Counted from the first letter of the stretch, positions 38,659 through 48,266 are shown. The stretch is 64,000 bases of DNA from Nitrosospira multiformis (GCF_003050865.1 NZ_QAOK01000017.1:1-64000); one strand, 5' to 3'. Numbers and translations are program-made. The notes: generated by a model from the letters alone, not told the origin.

Positions 38659-39349
38659 GAAAAATTTCCTGGTTATTCTCTATCTGGTATCAGCATTCTT
38701 TACCCCCACTTCGGGCGCAACCGTGGGGCCAGCGCCTGCACCCACTTCCGGTACCACGACCGTTATGGTATTCGGCGACAGTTTATCTGCCGGGTATGGC
38801 TTGCCTCCGGATGCAGGCTGGGTCAATCTGCTCAAGAACCGGCTGCAAACACAATCACAGACATATCTGATCAATAACAGCATCAGTGGCGAAACCGCAT
38901 GGGGAGGACGCAACCGGATCGAGAAAGCGCTCAAGACCCATCGTCCTGACATCGTCATTGTCGAGTTGGGAGGTAATGACGGGCTGAGAGGGGCGTCCAT
39001 CGGATCCATCCGGGACAATCTCGAAGCCATCATTGAAGCCTGCAAGCGGAACAATGCCACTGTACTGTTGGCCGGAATGCAATTGCCGCCAAATTATGGC
39101 ATAACATATACTCAAAAGTTTCAGGATATTTACCCTCAGCTCGCCAAACGCCACGACATCAAACTCGTGCCGTTCCTCCTGGATGGCTTTGGTAATAAAC
39201 GCGAATTTTTTCAGGCAGATGGGATACATCCCACCGCTCGGGCTCAGGAAAAAATCGTGGAAAATGTCTGGAAAGTGTTGAAAACGATGCTCGACGCTCC
39301 CCAGAAATCTTCACCACCGCTTGCTTACGACTCTCCGGGTGCGCGGTGA
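38657..39349 (+). CDS. tesA: SGNH-family arylesterase/thioesterase (TesA-like)
   Basis: An exported GDSL hydrolase of 230 aa. The signal peptide covers residues 1-21 (MKNFLVILYLVSAFFTPTSG). The catalytic blocks are VFGDSLSAGYGL (serine), ISGETAWGGR, VELGGNDGLRG and DGIHPT (Asp/His). Periplasmic esterase, thioesterase or lysophospholipase activity is known for the family. The ATG at 38657 overlaps the ATG of the divergent ATPase gene, so neither gene has its own leader. Confidence 0.92.
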   Translation: MKNFLVILYLVSAFFTPTSGATVGPAPAPTSGTTTVMVFGDSLSAGYGLPPDAGWVNLLKNRLQTQSQTYLINNSISGETAWGGRNRIEKALKTHRPDIVIVELGGNDGLRGASIGSIRDNLEAIIEACKRNNATVLLAGMQLPPNYGITYTQKFQDIYPQLAKRHDIKLVPFLLDGFGNKREFFQADGIHPTARAQEKIVENVWKVLKTMLDAPQKSSPPLAYDSPGAR

Positions 39350-39500
39350 AGCCATAGGCTGGAATCAGCTTGCCTGCGGAGTTTGTCACTGTTCAGAAAT
39401 TGAGGTAATGTAATCTTGGGCCTTATCAGGAATAGCATCATCGGAGATGACTCGGAGATCAATATTTGGTAAGTTCGGCCTGCGAATATGAATAAAGAAA

Positions 39501-40001
39501 ATGATCGGTAGCTACAGACATATTCTGCTGGCAGTGGACTTTTCGGAGCACGGAAATCACGTTATCCGAAAAGCAAGGTATCTGGCGGAAACATTTCAGG
39601 CAAAGCTCAGCATCATTCATGTGCTGGATAACATTCCCATGCCTGACATGGCTTATGGAACCATTGTCCCCCTCGAGGAATATTCAGCTTACGAGTTGCT
39701 GGAAGCGGAAAAAAAGAAGCTGGAACAGGTGGCTGACCGTTTGGGAGTGGACGTCCGGCAGCGCTGGCTGGTATGGGGCGTGCCCGCACAGGAAATAGTT
39801 CGCGTAGCAGAGCAGGAACAGGTCGACCTCATTGTTGTCGGCTCGCACGGACGCCACGGCCTTGCACTACTGCTGGGATCGACAGCAAACAGCGTTCTCC
39901 ATCATGCGAAATGCGATGTCATTGCCATTCGCCTGCAGGATGAGGTAACGAGCGAGGAATCGATACTGGAGGGATCAGCGCTCGGTCCCCTGGCGTCCTA
40001 G
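39501..40001 (+). CDS. Universal stress protein
   Basis: A 166-aa UspA-family protein. ILLAVDFSEHG opens the fold, and the nucleotide-binding motif is VVGSHGRHGLALLLGSTANSVLHHAKCDV (G-2x-G-9x-G-S/T), suggesting it binds ATP. The role in stress survival is inferred from the family. Monocistronic by context. Confidence 0.93.
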   Translation: MIGSYRHILLAVDFSEHGNHVIRKARYLAETFQAKLSIIHVLDNIPMPDMAYGTIVPLEEYSAYELLEAEKKKLEQVADRLGVDVRQRWLVWGVPAQEIVRVAEQEQVDLIVVGSHGRHGLALLLGSTANSVLHHAKCDVIAIRLQDEVTSEESILEGSALGPLAS

Positions 40002-40091
40002 CCTAAATAATTTCGAATTGTTCTCTTGCGCTCCGGGTATGAGGTGCTATACCTAAAAAAGCCCTGGAATTCGCATCCCTGGCTATGATTT

Positions 40092-40119
40092 TTGAATAGC
40101 TAAGAAATCTTTATATATA
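40092..40119 (+). promoter_or_regulatory. Candidate sigma-70 promoter of the small secreted protein gene
   Basis: TTGAAT at 40092 and TATATA at 40114 are 16 bp apart. A strong AAAGGAG ribosome-binding site and the ATG at 40143 follow within 25 bp, so the leader would be very short. The combination suggests high expression. Confidence 0.55.
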
Positions 40120-40142
40120 AGAGAGGGAAAAGGAGATTTATC

Positions 40143-40475
40143 ATGAAGACTGTAAAAACGGTATTAGCAGGAATCGGCGCAGCTGTACTGTTCAGTATGG
40201 GGCCAAGTACAATTGCTCAAGCGCAATCTGGCTTGATCAGTGTGGACATCAGAAACGTCGCGAACAATATTGCGAAAAACATCAATGTTGATGTCAGTCA
40301 GATCCCAGTCACTGTACAGGCACCTGTTTCCGTAGCTGCCACCGTATGTAACATTGCCGCAGATGTTCTAGGCACCCAAGCCGCCAGCGGAACTGGAAGC
40401 TGTACGGCAAAGAGCACTTCTAGTGCGCTGGATCAGATCGTGCTCGAACAAATAAAAGGAACGACACAAAGGTAA
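40143..40475 (+). CDS. Small secreted protein of unknown function
   Basis: A 110-aa protein with a clear signal peptide (MKTVKTVLAGIGAAVLFSMG onward, cut after AQAQ). The mature part of about 82 residues has repeated V/I/N segments (VDIRNVANNIAKNINVDV) and two cysteines 20 residues apart that could form a disulfide. It has no transmembrane segment beyond the signal. I do not recognise a named family. The strong promoter and ribosome-binding site suggest an abundant envelope or extracellular protein. Confidence 0.8.
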   Translation: MKTVKTVLAGIGAAVLFSMGPSTIAQAQSGLISVDIRNVANNIAKNINVDVSQIPVTVQAPVSVAATVCNIAADVLGTQAASGTGSCTAKSTSSALDQIVLEQIKGTTQR

Positions 40476-40602
40476 GTTGTTGCACTACATCAAGGAAACG
40501 CTGAACAAGCACTCGCAGAGTGCGCAGCCATCAAAATCAGGATGATGACTGCGATTCCATCTCCAGCTTGGTTGCCGGCAATCTCCACCTTGATTGCCGG
40601 CA

Positions 40603-41403
40603 TCACCAGAATTTCCACCAGGGCTCGCCGCTGGCCCCCGTCGAGTCGGACAGGAAACGGCTGTTTGGAAAGTTTTTTCTCATGACCCGGTCCGCATCAT
40701 CGCGCAAATCAGTCATGCCCAAGGCATCGTAGGCCTTCACCATGATGAACAAGGCCTCTTCCGTGGCCGGTGTCTGCGGATATTCCTTCACTGCATATTG
40801 GGCGCGGTTGGCTGCGGCAACATACCCTCCCCGTTTCATATAGTAGCGGGCCACCTGTATTTCATTCAGCGCTACGACGTTGACCAGATGCTTCATGCGT
40901 TGCACTGCATCCGGCGCGTACTTGCTCTTGGGAAAACGGTTCACCAGCTCCTTGAAATTTTCAAATGATTCGTGCGATGCCTTGGGATCGCGCTCGCTCA
41001 TGTCCTGGTTGAGAATTTTTTCCGTGACGATGCCCATCAACCCCAGGTCATCGTTGAAATTTGCCAGGCCCTTCAGGTAATACGCATAATCCACATTGGG
41101 ATGGTTTGGATGAAGCTTGATGAAACGATCGGCAGCTGCAATCGCCAGCGCCTGCTCGCCATCCTTGTAATGCGCATAGCCGATTTCCAACTGCGCCTGC
41201 TGCGCATAGCGCCCGTAAGGGTAGCGCGCTTCCAGCGCTTCGAACAGTTTGATGGCGGAAGCGTAATTGCCGTCGTTCAATTCCGACTTTGCCTCGGTAT
41301 AGTATTTACTCGCCGACCAGGCCTTGGTGTCCTGCGCTTCCTTGGGGAGCAGACTGCATGCCGATAGCAGCAATACGAAAAATAAAGCTACACTACGTAA
41401 CAT
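40603..41403 (-). CDS. bamD: Outer-membrane assembly lipoprotein BamD
   Basis: Essential component of the beta-barrel assembly machine. The 266-aa precursor has a lipoprotein signal with lipobox LLSAC (cysteine at residue 16), followed by TPR-like repeats (YYTEAKSELNDGNYASAIKLFEALEARYP and QLEIGYAHYKDGEQALAIAAADRFIKLHPNHP). Divergent from rluD with overlapping start codons, a conserved proteobacterial arrangement. Confidence 0.96.
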   Translation of the reverse strand: MLRSVALFFVLLLSACSLLPKEAQDTKAWSASKYYTEAKSELNDGNYASAIKLFEALEARYPYGRYAQQAQLEIGYAHYKDGEQALAIAAADRFIKLHPNHPNVDYAYYLKGLANFNDDLGLMGIVTEKILNQDMSERDPKASHESFENFKELVNRFPKSKYAPDAVQRMKHLVNVVALNEIQVARYYMKRGGYVAAANRAQYAVKEYPQTPATEEALFIMVKAYDALGMTDLRDDADRVMRKNFPNSRFLSDSTGASGEPWWKFW

Positions 41404-42457
41404 GATGAGTTCGGCGCCAGGAAAAAGGAATAACCATTATAGCGCAAAGCCTATAGTGCCCGAACCAGCGCATCCGACGCCCGAGCCGCTCGGGGGGGTT
41501 GTGGAACTGATCATTCCCGACCATTGCGCCGGCCTCCGGCTGGATCAGGCCCTGGCGCAACTATTGTCCGAGTGGTCTCGCAGTCGGCTGCAATCATGGA
41601 TTTTGGAAAAGAGGGTAAGCGTGGATGGCGCATGCAGCATCCCCCGTCAGAAAGTGTGGGGTGGGGAAAAGATCGAGCTCTATCCCGCACGTGATTCTGC
41701 TGAAACGGCGCACGCGCCGGAAGCCATTGCACTGGATATTGTCCATGAAGATAACGCTATCATTATTAACAATAAGCCCGCAGGGCTCGTGGTCCATCCC
41801 GGCAGCGGAAACTGGCAGGGCACCCTGCTCAATGCATTGCTGCACCATTCCCCGCCATTAAGCGGCATACCGCGCTCCGGTATCGTTCATCGGCTGGATA
41901 AGGAAACCAGCGGTCTCCTGGTAGTGGCAAAAACCCTGGAAGCTCAAACCAGCCTGGTGCGCCAGTTGCAAGAGCGCACGGTCAAGCGGGATTATCTGGC
42001 GCTGGTCTGGGGCAGTATTTCCTCCCACGGATGGGTTGATGCACCGGTTGGCCGCCATCCGGTACAGCGGACCAGAATGGCAGTAGTCGCGAGTGGCAAG
42101 GAAGCACGCACACGTTACGAGGTATTGGAGCAATTCACCGATTGCACGTTGCTCCGGTGCAGCCTGGAGACAGGGCGCACCCATCAGATACGGGTGCACA
42201 TGCAATCTCTTGGTTATCCCCTGGTGGGAGATCCGTTGTATGGCGGGAAAGCAAAAAAGGGCAGCAGTGCGACGATGCAGTTGGCTGCTTTTCCCCGACA
42301 GGCGTTGCATGCCCACAGGCTGGAATTGACGCATCCGCAGAACGGCCAGAGAATGGGATGGGAAGCGCCATTGCCGGAAGACATGAGCAACCTGCTGCTG
42401 ATGCTTCAGAAAGCGCGTGATAAAGAATCTCATGCAATTCCAGCCATGACCAAATGA
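41402..42457 (+). CDS. rluD: 23S rRNA pseudouridine synthase RluD
   Basis: Forms pseudouridines in helix 69 of 23S rRNA (positions 1911, 1915 and 1917 in E. coli). An N-terminal S4 domain (GLRLDQALAQLLSEWSRSRLQSWI) is followed by the catalytic domain with the aspartate motif IVHRLDKETSGLLVVAKT and LETGRTHQIRVHMQSLGYPLVGDPLYGG. The ATG at 41402 overlaps the bamD ATG; the next codon is also ATG (41405). The stop overlaps pgeF by 4 bp. Confidence 0.95.
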   Translation: MMSSAPGKRNNHYSAKPIVPEPAHPTPEPLGGVVELIIPDHCAGLRLDQALAQLLSEWSRSRLQSWILEKRVSVDGACSIPRQKVWGGEKIELYPARDSAETAHAPEAIALDIVHEDNAIIINNKPAGLVVHPGSGNWQGTLLNALLHHSPPLSGIPRSGIVHRLDKETSGLLVVAKTLEAQTSLVRQLQERTVKRDYLALVWGSISSHGWVDAPVGRHPVQRTRMAVVASGKEARTRYEVLEQFTDCTLLRCSLETGRTHQIRVHMQSLGYPLVGDPLYGGKAKKGSSATMQLAAFPRQALHAHRLELTHPQNGQRMGWEAPLPEDMSNLLLMLQKARDKESHAIPAMTK

Positions 42458-43188
42458 ACGACTGGATCACTCCCGACTGGCCTGCCCCGTCCAATGTAAA
42501 GGCGTTGTTCACTACACGTAACGGTGGAGTGAGTCATACCCCTTATGCCAGCCTTAACCTGGGTGGCCATGTGGGCGACGACACGGGAACGGTCGAACAA
42601 AACCGCGCCCTGCTACGGCGATTTTTACCCGCCGAACCTCGGTGGCTGAACCAGGTGCACGGCACGAGCACAATCGGTATCGACCGCAATGATTGTACGT
42701 CCCCCTCCTGCGGCGACGCTGCGTTCAGCCAGCGCTCCGGTCACGTCTGCGCGATTCTTGTAGCCGACTGTCTGCCCATACTGTTATGCGACCAGGAAGG
42801 AACCACAGTGGGCGCGCTTCATGGCGGGTGGCGCGGATTGGCCGGAGGAATCGTGGAACAGGCTATCTCTGCAATGGGAACAGACCCAGCTTCTCTTATG
42901 GCCTGGCTCGGTCCGGCAATCGGTCCAGAACATTTCGAGGTCGGGGAGGAAGTGCGCCTGGCTTTTACCCGGCGCGATGAAGAAGCCGCCCTCGCCTTCC
43001 GCCCGGGTCCCCATAAGGGAAAATGGTATGCCGACCTTTTCCTGCTGGCGCGGCAGCAGTTGAAGAATGCCGGTATTACCGAGGTATACGGCGGAGGGGA
43101 ATGTACTTTCAGCGATCCCGCAAGATATTTCTCTTATCGGCGCGATGGCAGCACAGGGCGCATGGCCGCCCTGATCTGGCTGGTATGA
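42454..43188 (+). CDS. pgeF: Peptidoglycan editing factor / purine nucleoside phosphorylase (YfiH family)
   Basis: A 244-aa member of the YfiH (DUF152, laccase-domain) family, which has PgeF peptidoglycan proofreading and purine-nucleoside phosphorylase activities in different bacteria. The metal-site residues appear in ALHGGWRGLAGGI (histidine) and VYGGGECTFSD (cysteine), with FSYRRDGSTGRMAALIWL at the end. Coupled to rluD, matching the E. coli rluD-yfiH order; clpB does not follow here. Confidence 0.93.
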   Translation: MNDWITPDWPAPSNVKALFTTRNGGVSHTPYASLNLGGHVGDDTGTVEQNRALLRRFLPAEPRWLNQVHGTSTIGIDRNDCTSPSCGDAAFSQRSGHVCAILVADCLPILLCDQEGTTVGALHGGWRGLAGGIVEQAISAMGTDPASLMAWLGPAIGPEHFEVGEEVRLAFTRRDEEAALAFRPGPHKGKWYADLFLLARQQLKNAGITEVYGGGECTFSDPARYFSYRRDGSTGRMAALIWLV

Positions 43189-43334
43189 ATCGGCCGGTAC
43201 AGCAACAGCAGCAATAACGGCGACAATATGCCGAATGGAATGGTCTTGCGGGCGGCTCCACTTGCGCCGTCACCGTAATTTGAGCGCAACAGCGTATAAT
43301 CGCGCCTTTTCCCGCGAGTGTCTCAATAGTATCG

Positions 43335-44132
43335 ATGTCGACCTTTGCCTGGATCATCGTCACCAGCCTGTTCGGGGGCATCCTCAGCGTATTGTTCGCT
43401 GCCGTGCTGACGCTCAACACGCGCGCCTCCTGGGTTCAGATGTTGATCTCGTATGCCATCGGGGCGCTATTGGGAGCCGCTTTTCTCAACGCACTACCAG
43501 AGGCGCTTGAACTTTCGAAAAACCCGGGACAAATGACAGCCACGGTGCTGTTCGGCATCCTGCTATTCTTCATTCTGGAAAAACTGGTATTGTGGCGTCA
43601 CTGCCATTCGGAAGAATGTGAAGTTCATGATCCTGCCCGCAGCGTAATCGCTGCCGGAACACCTCAGCACGATCACGGCCGCAGCGGCATGATGATCATG
43701 CTGGGCGACACATTTCACAATTTCGTCGATGGCATACTGATTGCTGCCGCCTTCATGGCCGACATACAGTTGGGCATTGTCACCGCCATTGCCATCATCG
43801 CCCATGAAATTCCCCAGGAAGCCAGCGATTTTCTGATACTGCTCAATTCAGGCTATACCCGGAAACAGGCACTGCTTTTCAATCTGTTGTCCAGCGGGGC
43901 CACCCTGGTTGGGAGCATGGCGGCCTACTTCATGCTGCAGGATATGAGGCACCTGATTCCGTCGCTGCTGGGTCTTGCAGCCGCCGCCATGATTTACGTG
44001 GCGATGTCGGATCTCATACCCGGCCTGCACAAGCGCCCGGAAATCGACGCGACCATCAAGCAGGTCGCCCTCATCACGCTCGGCATCAGTTCGATCTGGT
44101 TAGCCGGAAATCTGTTTGCCCATCATGCGTGA
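43335..44132 (+). CDS. ZIP-family metal transporter
   Basis: A 265-aa membrane protein with about eight transmembrane helices. A histidine-rich loop (CHSEECEVHD and QHDHGRS) may bind metal. TM4-TM5 carry the conserved HNFVDGILIAAAF and AHEIPQEASDFLILL motifs that form the transport path. Probable substrate is zinc or iron; direction and specificity are not clear from sequence. Confidence 0.93.
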   Translation: MSTFAWIIVTSLFGGILSVLFAAVLTLNTRASWVQMLISYAIGALLGAAFLNALPEALELSKNPGQMTATVLFGILLFFILEKLVLWRHCHSEECEVHDPARSVIAAGTPQHDHGRSGMMIMLGDTFHNFVDGILIAAAFMADIQLGIVTAIAIIAHEIPQEASDFLILLNSGYTRKQALLFNLLSSGATLVGSMAAYFMLQDMRHLIPSLLGLAAAAMIYVAMSDLIPGLHKRPEIDATIKQVALITLGISSIWLAGNLFAHHA

Positions 44133-44284
44133 GCTTCATTTGCTCAAGCCCTTCTCCTCCTCAAAAATCCTGAAGAGCATTCCCAACCTTCCGGGGAATC
44201 CTGAGCCAGATATTTTGTCTCTGCAAAAATACATCATTCTTCTCACTCTGACTTTCCCTTGAGGAAAGCAATATTACAAATCAA

Positions 44285-45631
44285 ATGGCATCTCTGAAAC
44301 AGCAGGCTCCCCGTATCGGCTTTGTCTCCCTCGGTTGCCCGAAAGCCTTGGTGGACTCCGAGCAGATCCTTACCCAACTGCGTGCCGAAGGCTATGAAAC
44401 TTCTTCTACCTATGAGGATGCGGACCTTGTAGTCGTCAATACCTGCGGTTTTATCGATAGCGCGGTAGAAGAGTCACTCGACGCTATCGGCGAGGCGCTG
44501 GCGGAAAACGGCAAGGTGATCGTCACTGGCTGTCTGGGAGCAAAAGAAGGCGGGGATGTAGTCAAACAAGCTCATCCGCAAGTGCTGGCGGTGACAGGAC
44601 CTCACGCCCTGCCCGAAGTCATGGCAGCGGTTCACATGCATCTGCCACAGCCGCACGATCCCTATACCAGTCTCATTCCTCCACAGGGCATAAAGCTGAC
44701 ACCCAGGCATTACGCCTATCTGAAGATTTCCGAAGGCTGCAATCACCGTTGTACCTTCTGCATTATCCCTTCGATGCGCGGCGACCTCGTCAGCCGCCCC
44801 ATCCATCAGGTCATGGAGGAGGCAGAAAACCTGGTAAATGCAGGGGTCAGGGAATTGCTCGTCATTTCGCAGGATACCAGCGCCTATGGAGTAGACGTCA
44901 AATATCGCATCGGTTTCTGGCAAGGCAGGCCGCTGAAAACGCGGATGACCGAACTGGCGCGCGCTCTGGGTGAGTTAGGGGTATGGGTTCGCCTCCATTA
45001 TGTTTACCCTTACCCGCATGTCGATGAAGTGATTCCGCTCATGGCCGAGGGAAAAATTCTCCCGTATCTCGATGTGCCGTTTCAGCATGCCAGCCCGCGT
45101 ATTTTGAAGGCGATGAAACGTCCCGCCAACTCCGAAGACAATCTTTCCCGCATTCGGCGATGGCGCGAAGTCTGCCCGTATATCACGCTGCGCAGTACCT
45201 TCATTGTCGGTTTTCCCGGAGAGACGGAGGCAGAGTTCGAACAACTCCTGGAGTTCCTTGAGGAAGCGCAACTTGACCGAGTTGGATGCTTTGCCTATTC
45301 GCCTGTCGAGGGCGCAGCGGCAAATACGCTCCCCGACCCTGTGCCGGAAGAGGTGAAAGAAGAGCGACGGGCGCGCTTCATGGCAACACAGGAAAAAATC
45401 AGTGCTGAGCGCCTCACTCGCAAAATCGGCAAGCGGGTGATCGTACTGATAGACGATGTAAACAAAAACAAGGCTATCGCCCGCAGTACTGCCGACGCAC
45501 CGGAAATCGATGGCCTGGTTTATATCAACAAAGCAAAAAACGTAAAGCCGGGTGACTTTATTGAGGTTGAAGTTACCCGCTCCGATGCACACGATCTGTA
45601 CGCGCGACAGGTCAGCGACAACTTGACGTAA
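44285..45631 (+). CDS. rimO: Ribosomal protein S12 methylthiotransferase RimO
   Basis: A radical SAM enzyme that adds a methylthio group to an aspartate of S12. The 448-aa protein has the N-terminal MTTase domain ([18 protein letters not shown] and [10 protein letters not shown] with cluster cysteines), the radical SAM triad CNHRCTFC in [18 protein letters not shown], and a C-terminal TRAM domain. This motif set separates it from MiaB. A GAGGAAAG site precedes the ATG. Confidence 0.96.
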   Translation: MASLKQQAPRIGFVSLGCPKALVDSEQILTQLRAEGYETSSTYEDADLVVVNTCGFIDSAVEESLDAIGEALAENGKVIVTGCLGAKEGGDVVKQAHPQVLAVTGPHALPEVMAAVHMHLPQPHDPYTSLIPPQGIKLTPRHYAYLKISEGCNHRCTFCIIPSMRGDLVSRPIHQVMEEAENLVNAGVRELLVISQDTSAYGVDVKYRIGFWQGRPLKTRMTELARALGELGVWVRLHYVYPYPHVDEVIPLMAEGKILPYLDVPFQHASPRILKAMKRPANSEDNLSRIRRWREVCPYITLRSTFIVGFPGETEAEFEQLLEFLEEAQLDRVGCFAYSPVEGAAANTLPDPVPEEVKEERRARFMATQEKISAERLTRKIGKRVIVLIDDVNKNKAIARSTADAPEIDGLVYINKAKNVKPGDFIEVEVTRSDAHDLYARQVSDNLT

Positions 45632-45652
45632 GGAATCTCGGGTGGCTATCGG

Positions 45653-45680
45653 TTGACAAGCTCAGCATTAGAGCGATAAT
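45653..45680 (+). promoter_or_regulatory. Strong sigma-70 promoter of the cytochrome c'-like gene
   Basis: TTGACA at 45653 and GATAAT at 45675 are separated by 16 bp, close to consensus. It lies between rimO and the cytochrome c'-like gene on the same strand and would give a leader of about 70 bases. Confidence 0.7.
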
Positions 45681-45757
45681 CCCGGTAAAAGCTGATTGCA
45701 GGAATCATGGCCAATAACAGGTGAGTGAGTAGAAACCGAACCGGACGGGAGATCAAG

Positions 45758-46246
45758 TTGAAAAAGATTTTTGCTGTTTTTACTGTTCTACTGGCTTTTA
45801 TAGCCGCTACTGCAACCGCCAGTGAAATCGATAAGCGTCAGGTTCTCGCTCTGAATGAGCTTCAGCGCGATCACATATTGACGGAAATGCGCGTCCTGCT
45901 ATCAGGAACTCAACGTATTCTCGAGGCCCTCTCCAAGGAAGACATGGTGGCGGTAGCAGAGCATGCCCGCGCGCTGGGTATGGGCATGGCGCATAAGGGA
46001 GAAAATCATCTCCAGTCAGTACTGCCAAAGGAATTCATGCAGCTCGGCATGTCCGTGCACAAGGCGTTCGACGAAATCGCCGCTGATGCCGAGTCCCGGA
46101 AAGACCCGCGACATACGTTGCGGCAATTAAGCGAATCGATGATGAAGTGTTCCACTTGCCATGTCACTTACCAGATTCGCGTCACAGAGCAGCCAGATGT
46201 CCCATCAGGGGGTCCAGCGGCAGAACATTTCCACGGCCACCATTAG
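45758..46246 (+). CDS. Cytochrome c'-like periplasmic heme protein
   Basis: An exported protein of about 162 aa. The signal peptide is KKIFAVFTVLLAFIAATATAS. The mature part is helical, and a single heme motif CSTCH lies near the C-terminus (MMKCSTCHVTYQIRV), the layout of four-helix cytochromes c'/c-556. It ends in a histidine-rich HFHGHH. Cytochromes c' bind NO, which would suit an ammonia oxidiser; that role is inference. The TTG at 45758 has GGGAGA upstream and begins the signal peptide properly; a GTG at 45725 would add 11 residues. Confidence 0.85.
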   Translation: MKKIFAVFTVLLAFIAATATASEIDKRQVLALNELQRDHILTEMRVLLSGTQRILEALSKEDMVAVAEHARALGMGMAHKGENHLQSVLPKEFMQLGMSVHKAFDEIAADAESRKDPRHTLRQLSESMMKCSTCHVTYQIRVTEQPDVPSGGPAAEHFHGHH

Positions 46247-47115
46247 ATCAAGTTATTTGGCGATATCGCTGCGGCACATGGAAGTGAAGAGATATCGAAT
46301 GATGATCCGCGCTTTGCTCCACCCCATCCTTCATGAACAGGGTAAACCCACCGTTCGGCGGCAAGAAAATGGCTGCGTACGAATCTATCTAACCGGGGAG
46401 ATAAGGAAAAAATAATCAGAATCAGAGCCGTATTTCATTGTCAGAAGATACTGCTCCGATCCTGATTTGCTATTTATTATTATTGTCGTAGTTATTGTTA
46501 TTACTGCTCCCCTCCTCTGTATTTATCCATCGCTCAGCTTCGGGAAATCTGCCGAGGAGGAGGCGCTACTGCCCATTTTGCTTCTTGCGCTTCTTGCGCT
46601 TCTTGTCGCCCATCCCCCGAAGTTGATCAGGGACTTGGGAAGCCATGGGATACGTTAATACACCTGTTATTAAAAGGGAGTCAACAATATAATAAGCAAA
46701 TGCCGTGCCAGTTATGATGTCATTTCTAAAACAAAGGGTTATCTGTCCATCCCTGTTTTTCAGATGTAAGAGTGTAAGAAATTTCGGCAAATAGTGGGTC
46801 GATCTGGCCATGCCGTCTGGCAAAAACGGAAAAAACCGCAGCTTCCCTTCAAGCTTTCGCTGGGCGCGCATTCATTCATTTTTTCTTCCATGAGCTTAAC
46901 CATTTCTCTTTCTGTTTCTGCTCGCTCCTCGCTTGCCTCAAAAGCCTTAATGCGTTTTACTAGGAGAATGGATGGCATTGCAGTGGAACTGTTCAGCTAT
47001 ACTTTATAGGGACAATGACTGCGCCACGAGAGGAATAAAGTAACCGACACCGGGAAAGGCTGATATCAGGAAGAGCGGAAAAGCTTATCCTGACAAGTGT
47101 TTCCTGAGGATAATC
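46247..47115. other. Long intergenic region of about 870 bp
   Basis: No gene is supported with confidence. The stretch contains T-rich low-complexity sequence (about 46465-46510) and a CTTCTTGCG repeat (46578-46605). On the minus strand the latter encodes the end of a 26-residue basic peptide (GDKKRKKRKKQNGQ, 46566-46646) without a ribosome-binding site. Another minus frame (46760-46978) encodes a charged helix, also without a clear start signal. The right end presumably carries the promoter of the MCE operon. Confidence 0.45.
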
Positions 47116-48255
47116 ATGATGCCGGAGATTCAGGGCAGCAATTCACCGTTGGTATTGCGCCGCGTTGCCGGCGCCGAGGGAATTCCGTGCGTGATGGTTG
47201 AAGGGAATTGCACCCTCACTGCTATCGGCGAACGAATTCAACAGATTGCTACGGAGCTTTCCCAGTTCGCAACCGAACCGGAACTGCGGTGGGATCTTAC
47301 ACAGGTAGCCCGGATGGATGACGCAGGGGCTGTTCTCCTGTGGCGCGGCTGGGGTAATCAGCGGCCCCGATTTCTGTTTGTAAGACCTGAGCATGAAAGG
47401 CTTTTCGATCGCCTGGAAGAAACGTGGACCCCTCCTTCTGAAGCAACACTGGATCGGCTGTGGCCAATTATGGTGTTGGGAAAGGCAGTTTTCCTGTTGT
47501 GGGAGCATCTGGTCGGCCTCGTGATTCTGATGGGCCAGCTGGTACTGGAAATAAAGTATCTGGCAGGCCGCCCCTCGCGAATACCGTGGCGCGAAATTTC
47601 CGCAAATCTGTACCGGACCGGAGCGCAGGCGCTCGGTATCACGGCGCTAGTGGGATTTCTCATCGGTGTGGTGTTGAGCTATCTCTCTTCCCGGCAGCTG
47701 CAAATATTTGGAGCGGATATCTTCATCGTCAACATTCTTGGCGTCAGCGTTATCCGGGAGCTTGGACCCATGCTTGCCGCCATCCTGGTTGCCGGCCGTT
47801 CCGGTTCATCGATGACTGCGCAATTGGGTGTGATGCGGGTAACCGAGGAGCTGGATGCGCTGACGGTCATGGGTATTCCCCACAGTCTTCGGCTGATCCT
47901 GCCGAAAGTGATCGCCCTTGGTCTTGCGATGCCACTCGTTGTGCTATGGACAAGTGCTGTTGCATTGATAGGAGGAATGGTCGTTGCCGAGTTCCAGCTC
48001 GGGTTGGGCTACAAGTTTTTTTTGAGCAAGCTTCCGGATGTGGTCGCCGTCTCCAACTTGTGGCTGGGCCTGGGCAAAGGGATTGTATGCGGGATGGCAA
48101 TCGCCTTGATTTCGTGCCACTTCGGTTTGAGAATCAAATCCAATACGGAAAGTCTGGGCGAAGGCACAACGAACTCGGTGGTCACATCCATTACCGTGGT
48201 AATTATTATCGACGCCATTTTTGCCGTGATTTTTTCGGATGTGGGGTTAAGGTAA
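47116..48255 (+). CDS. mlaE: MlaE-family lipid ABC permease with N-terminal STAS domain
   Basis: Inner-membrane permease of an MCE-type lipid transporter, 379 aa. Residues about 15-110 form a STAS-like domain (CTLTAIGERIQQIATEL and RMDDAGAVLLWRGW) fused to the permease domain (ALGITALVGFLIGVVLSYLSS and ELGPMLAAILVAGRSGSSMTAQLG). The coupling segment is ELDALTVMGIPHSLRLILPK. In E. coli, the STAS protein MlaB is separate. First gene of the mlaE-mlaF-mlaD-lipoprotein operon. ATG-ATG start with TGAGGA upstream. Confidence 0.93.
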   Translation: MMPEIQGSNSPLVLRRVAGAEGIPCVMVEGNCTLTAIGERIQQIATELSQFATEPELRWDLTQVARMDDAGAVLLWRGWGNQRPRFLFVRPEHERLFDRLEETWTPPSEATLDRLWPIMVLGKAVFLLWEHLVGLVILMGQLVLEIKYLAGRPSRIPWREISANLYRTGAQALGITALVGFLIGVVLSYLSSRQLQIFGADIFIVNILGVSVIRELGPMLAAILVAGRSGSSMTAQLGVMRVTEELDALTVMGIPHSLRLILPKVIALGLAMPLVVLWTSAVALIGGMVVAEFQLGLGYKFFLSKLPDVVAVSNLWLGLGKGIVCGMAIALISCHFGLRIKSNTESLGEGTTNSVVTSITVVIIIDAIFAVIFSDVGLR

Positions 48256-48266
48256 AGCGAGAGTCG

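Noticed and set aside
40509-40523. GCACTC-GCA-GAGTGC hairpin after the small secreted protein gene
   Set aside because: There is no T-run after it, so it is not a convincing terminator.
46566-46646. Very basic 26-residue peptide (ending KKRKKRKKQNGQ) on the minus strand
   Set aside because: The basic run is produced by a simple CTTCTTGCG repeat and no ribosome-binding site precedes the ATG. It could be real but the evidence is too weak.
46760-46978. 72-aa minus-strand frame with a charged helix
   Set aside because: No initiation signal and no family; the helix-like composition may be chance.
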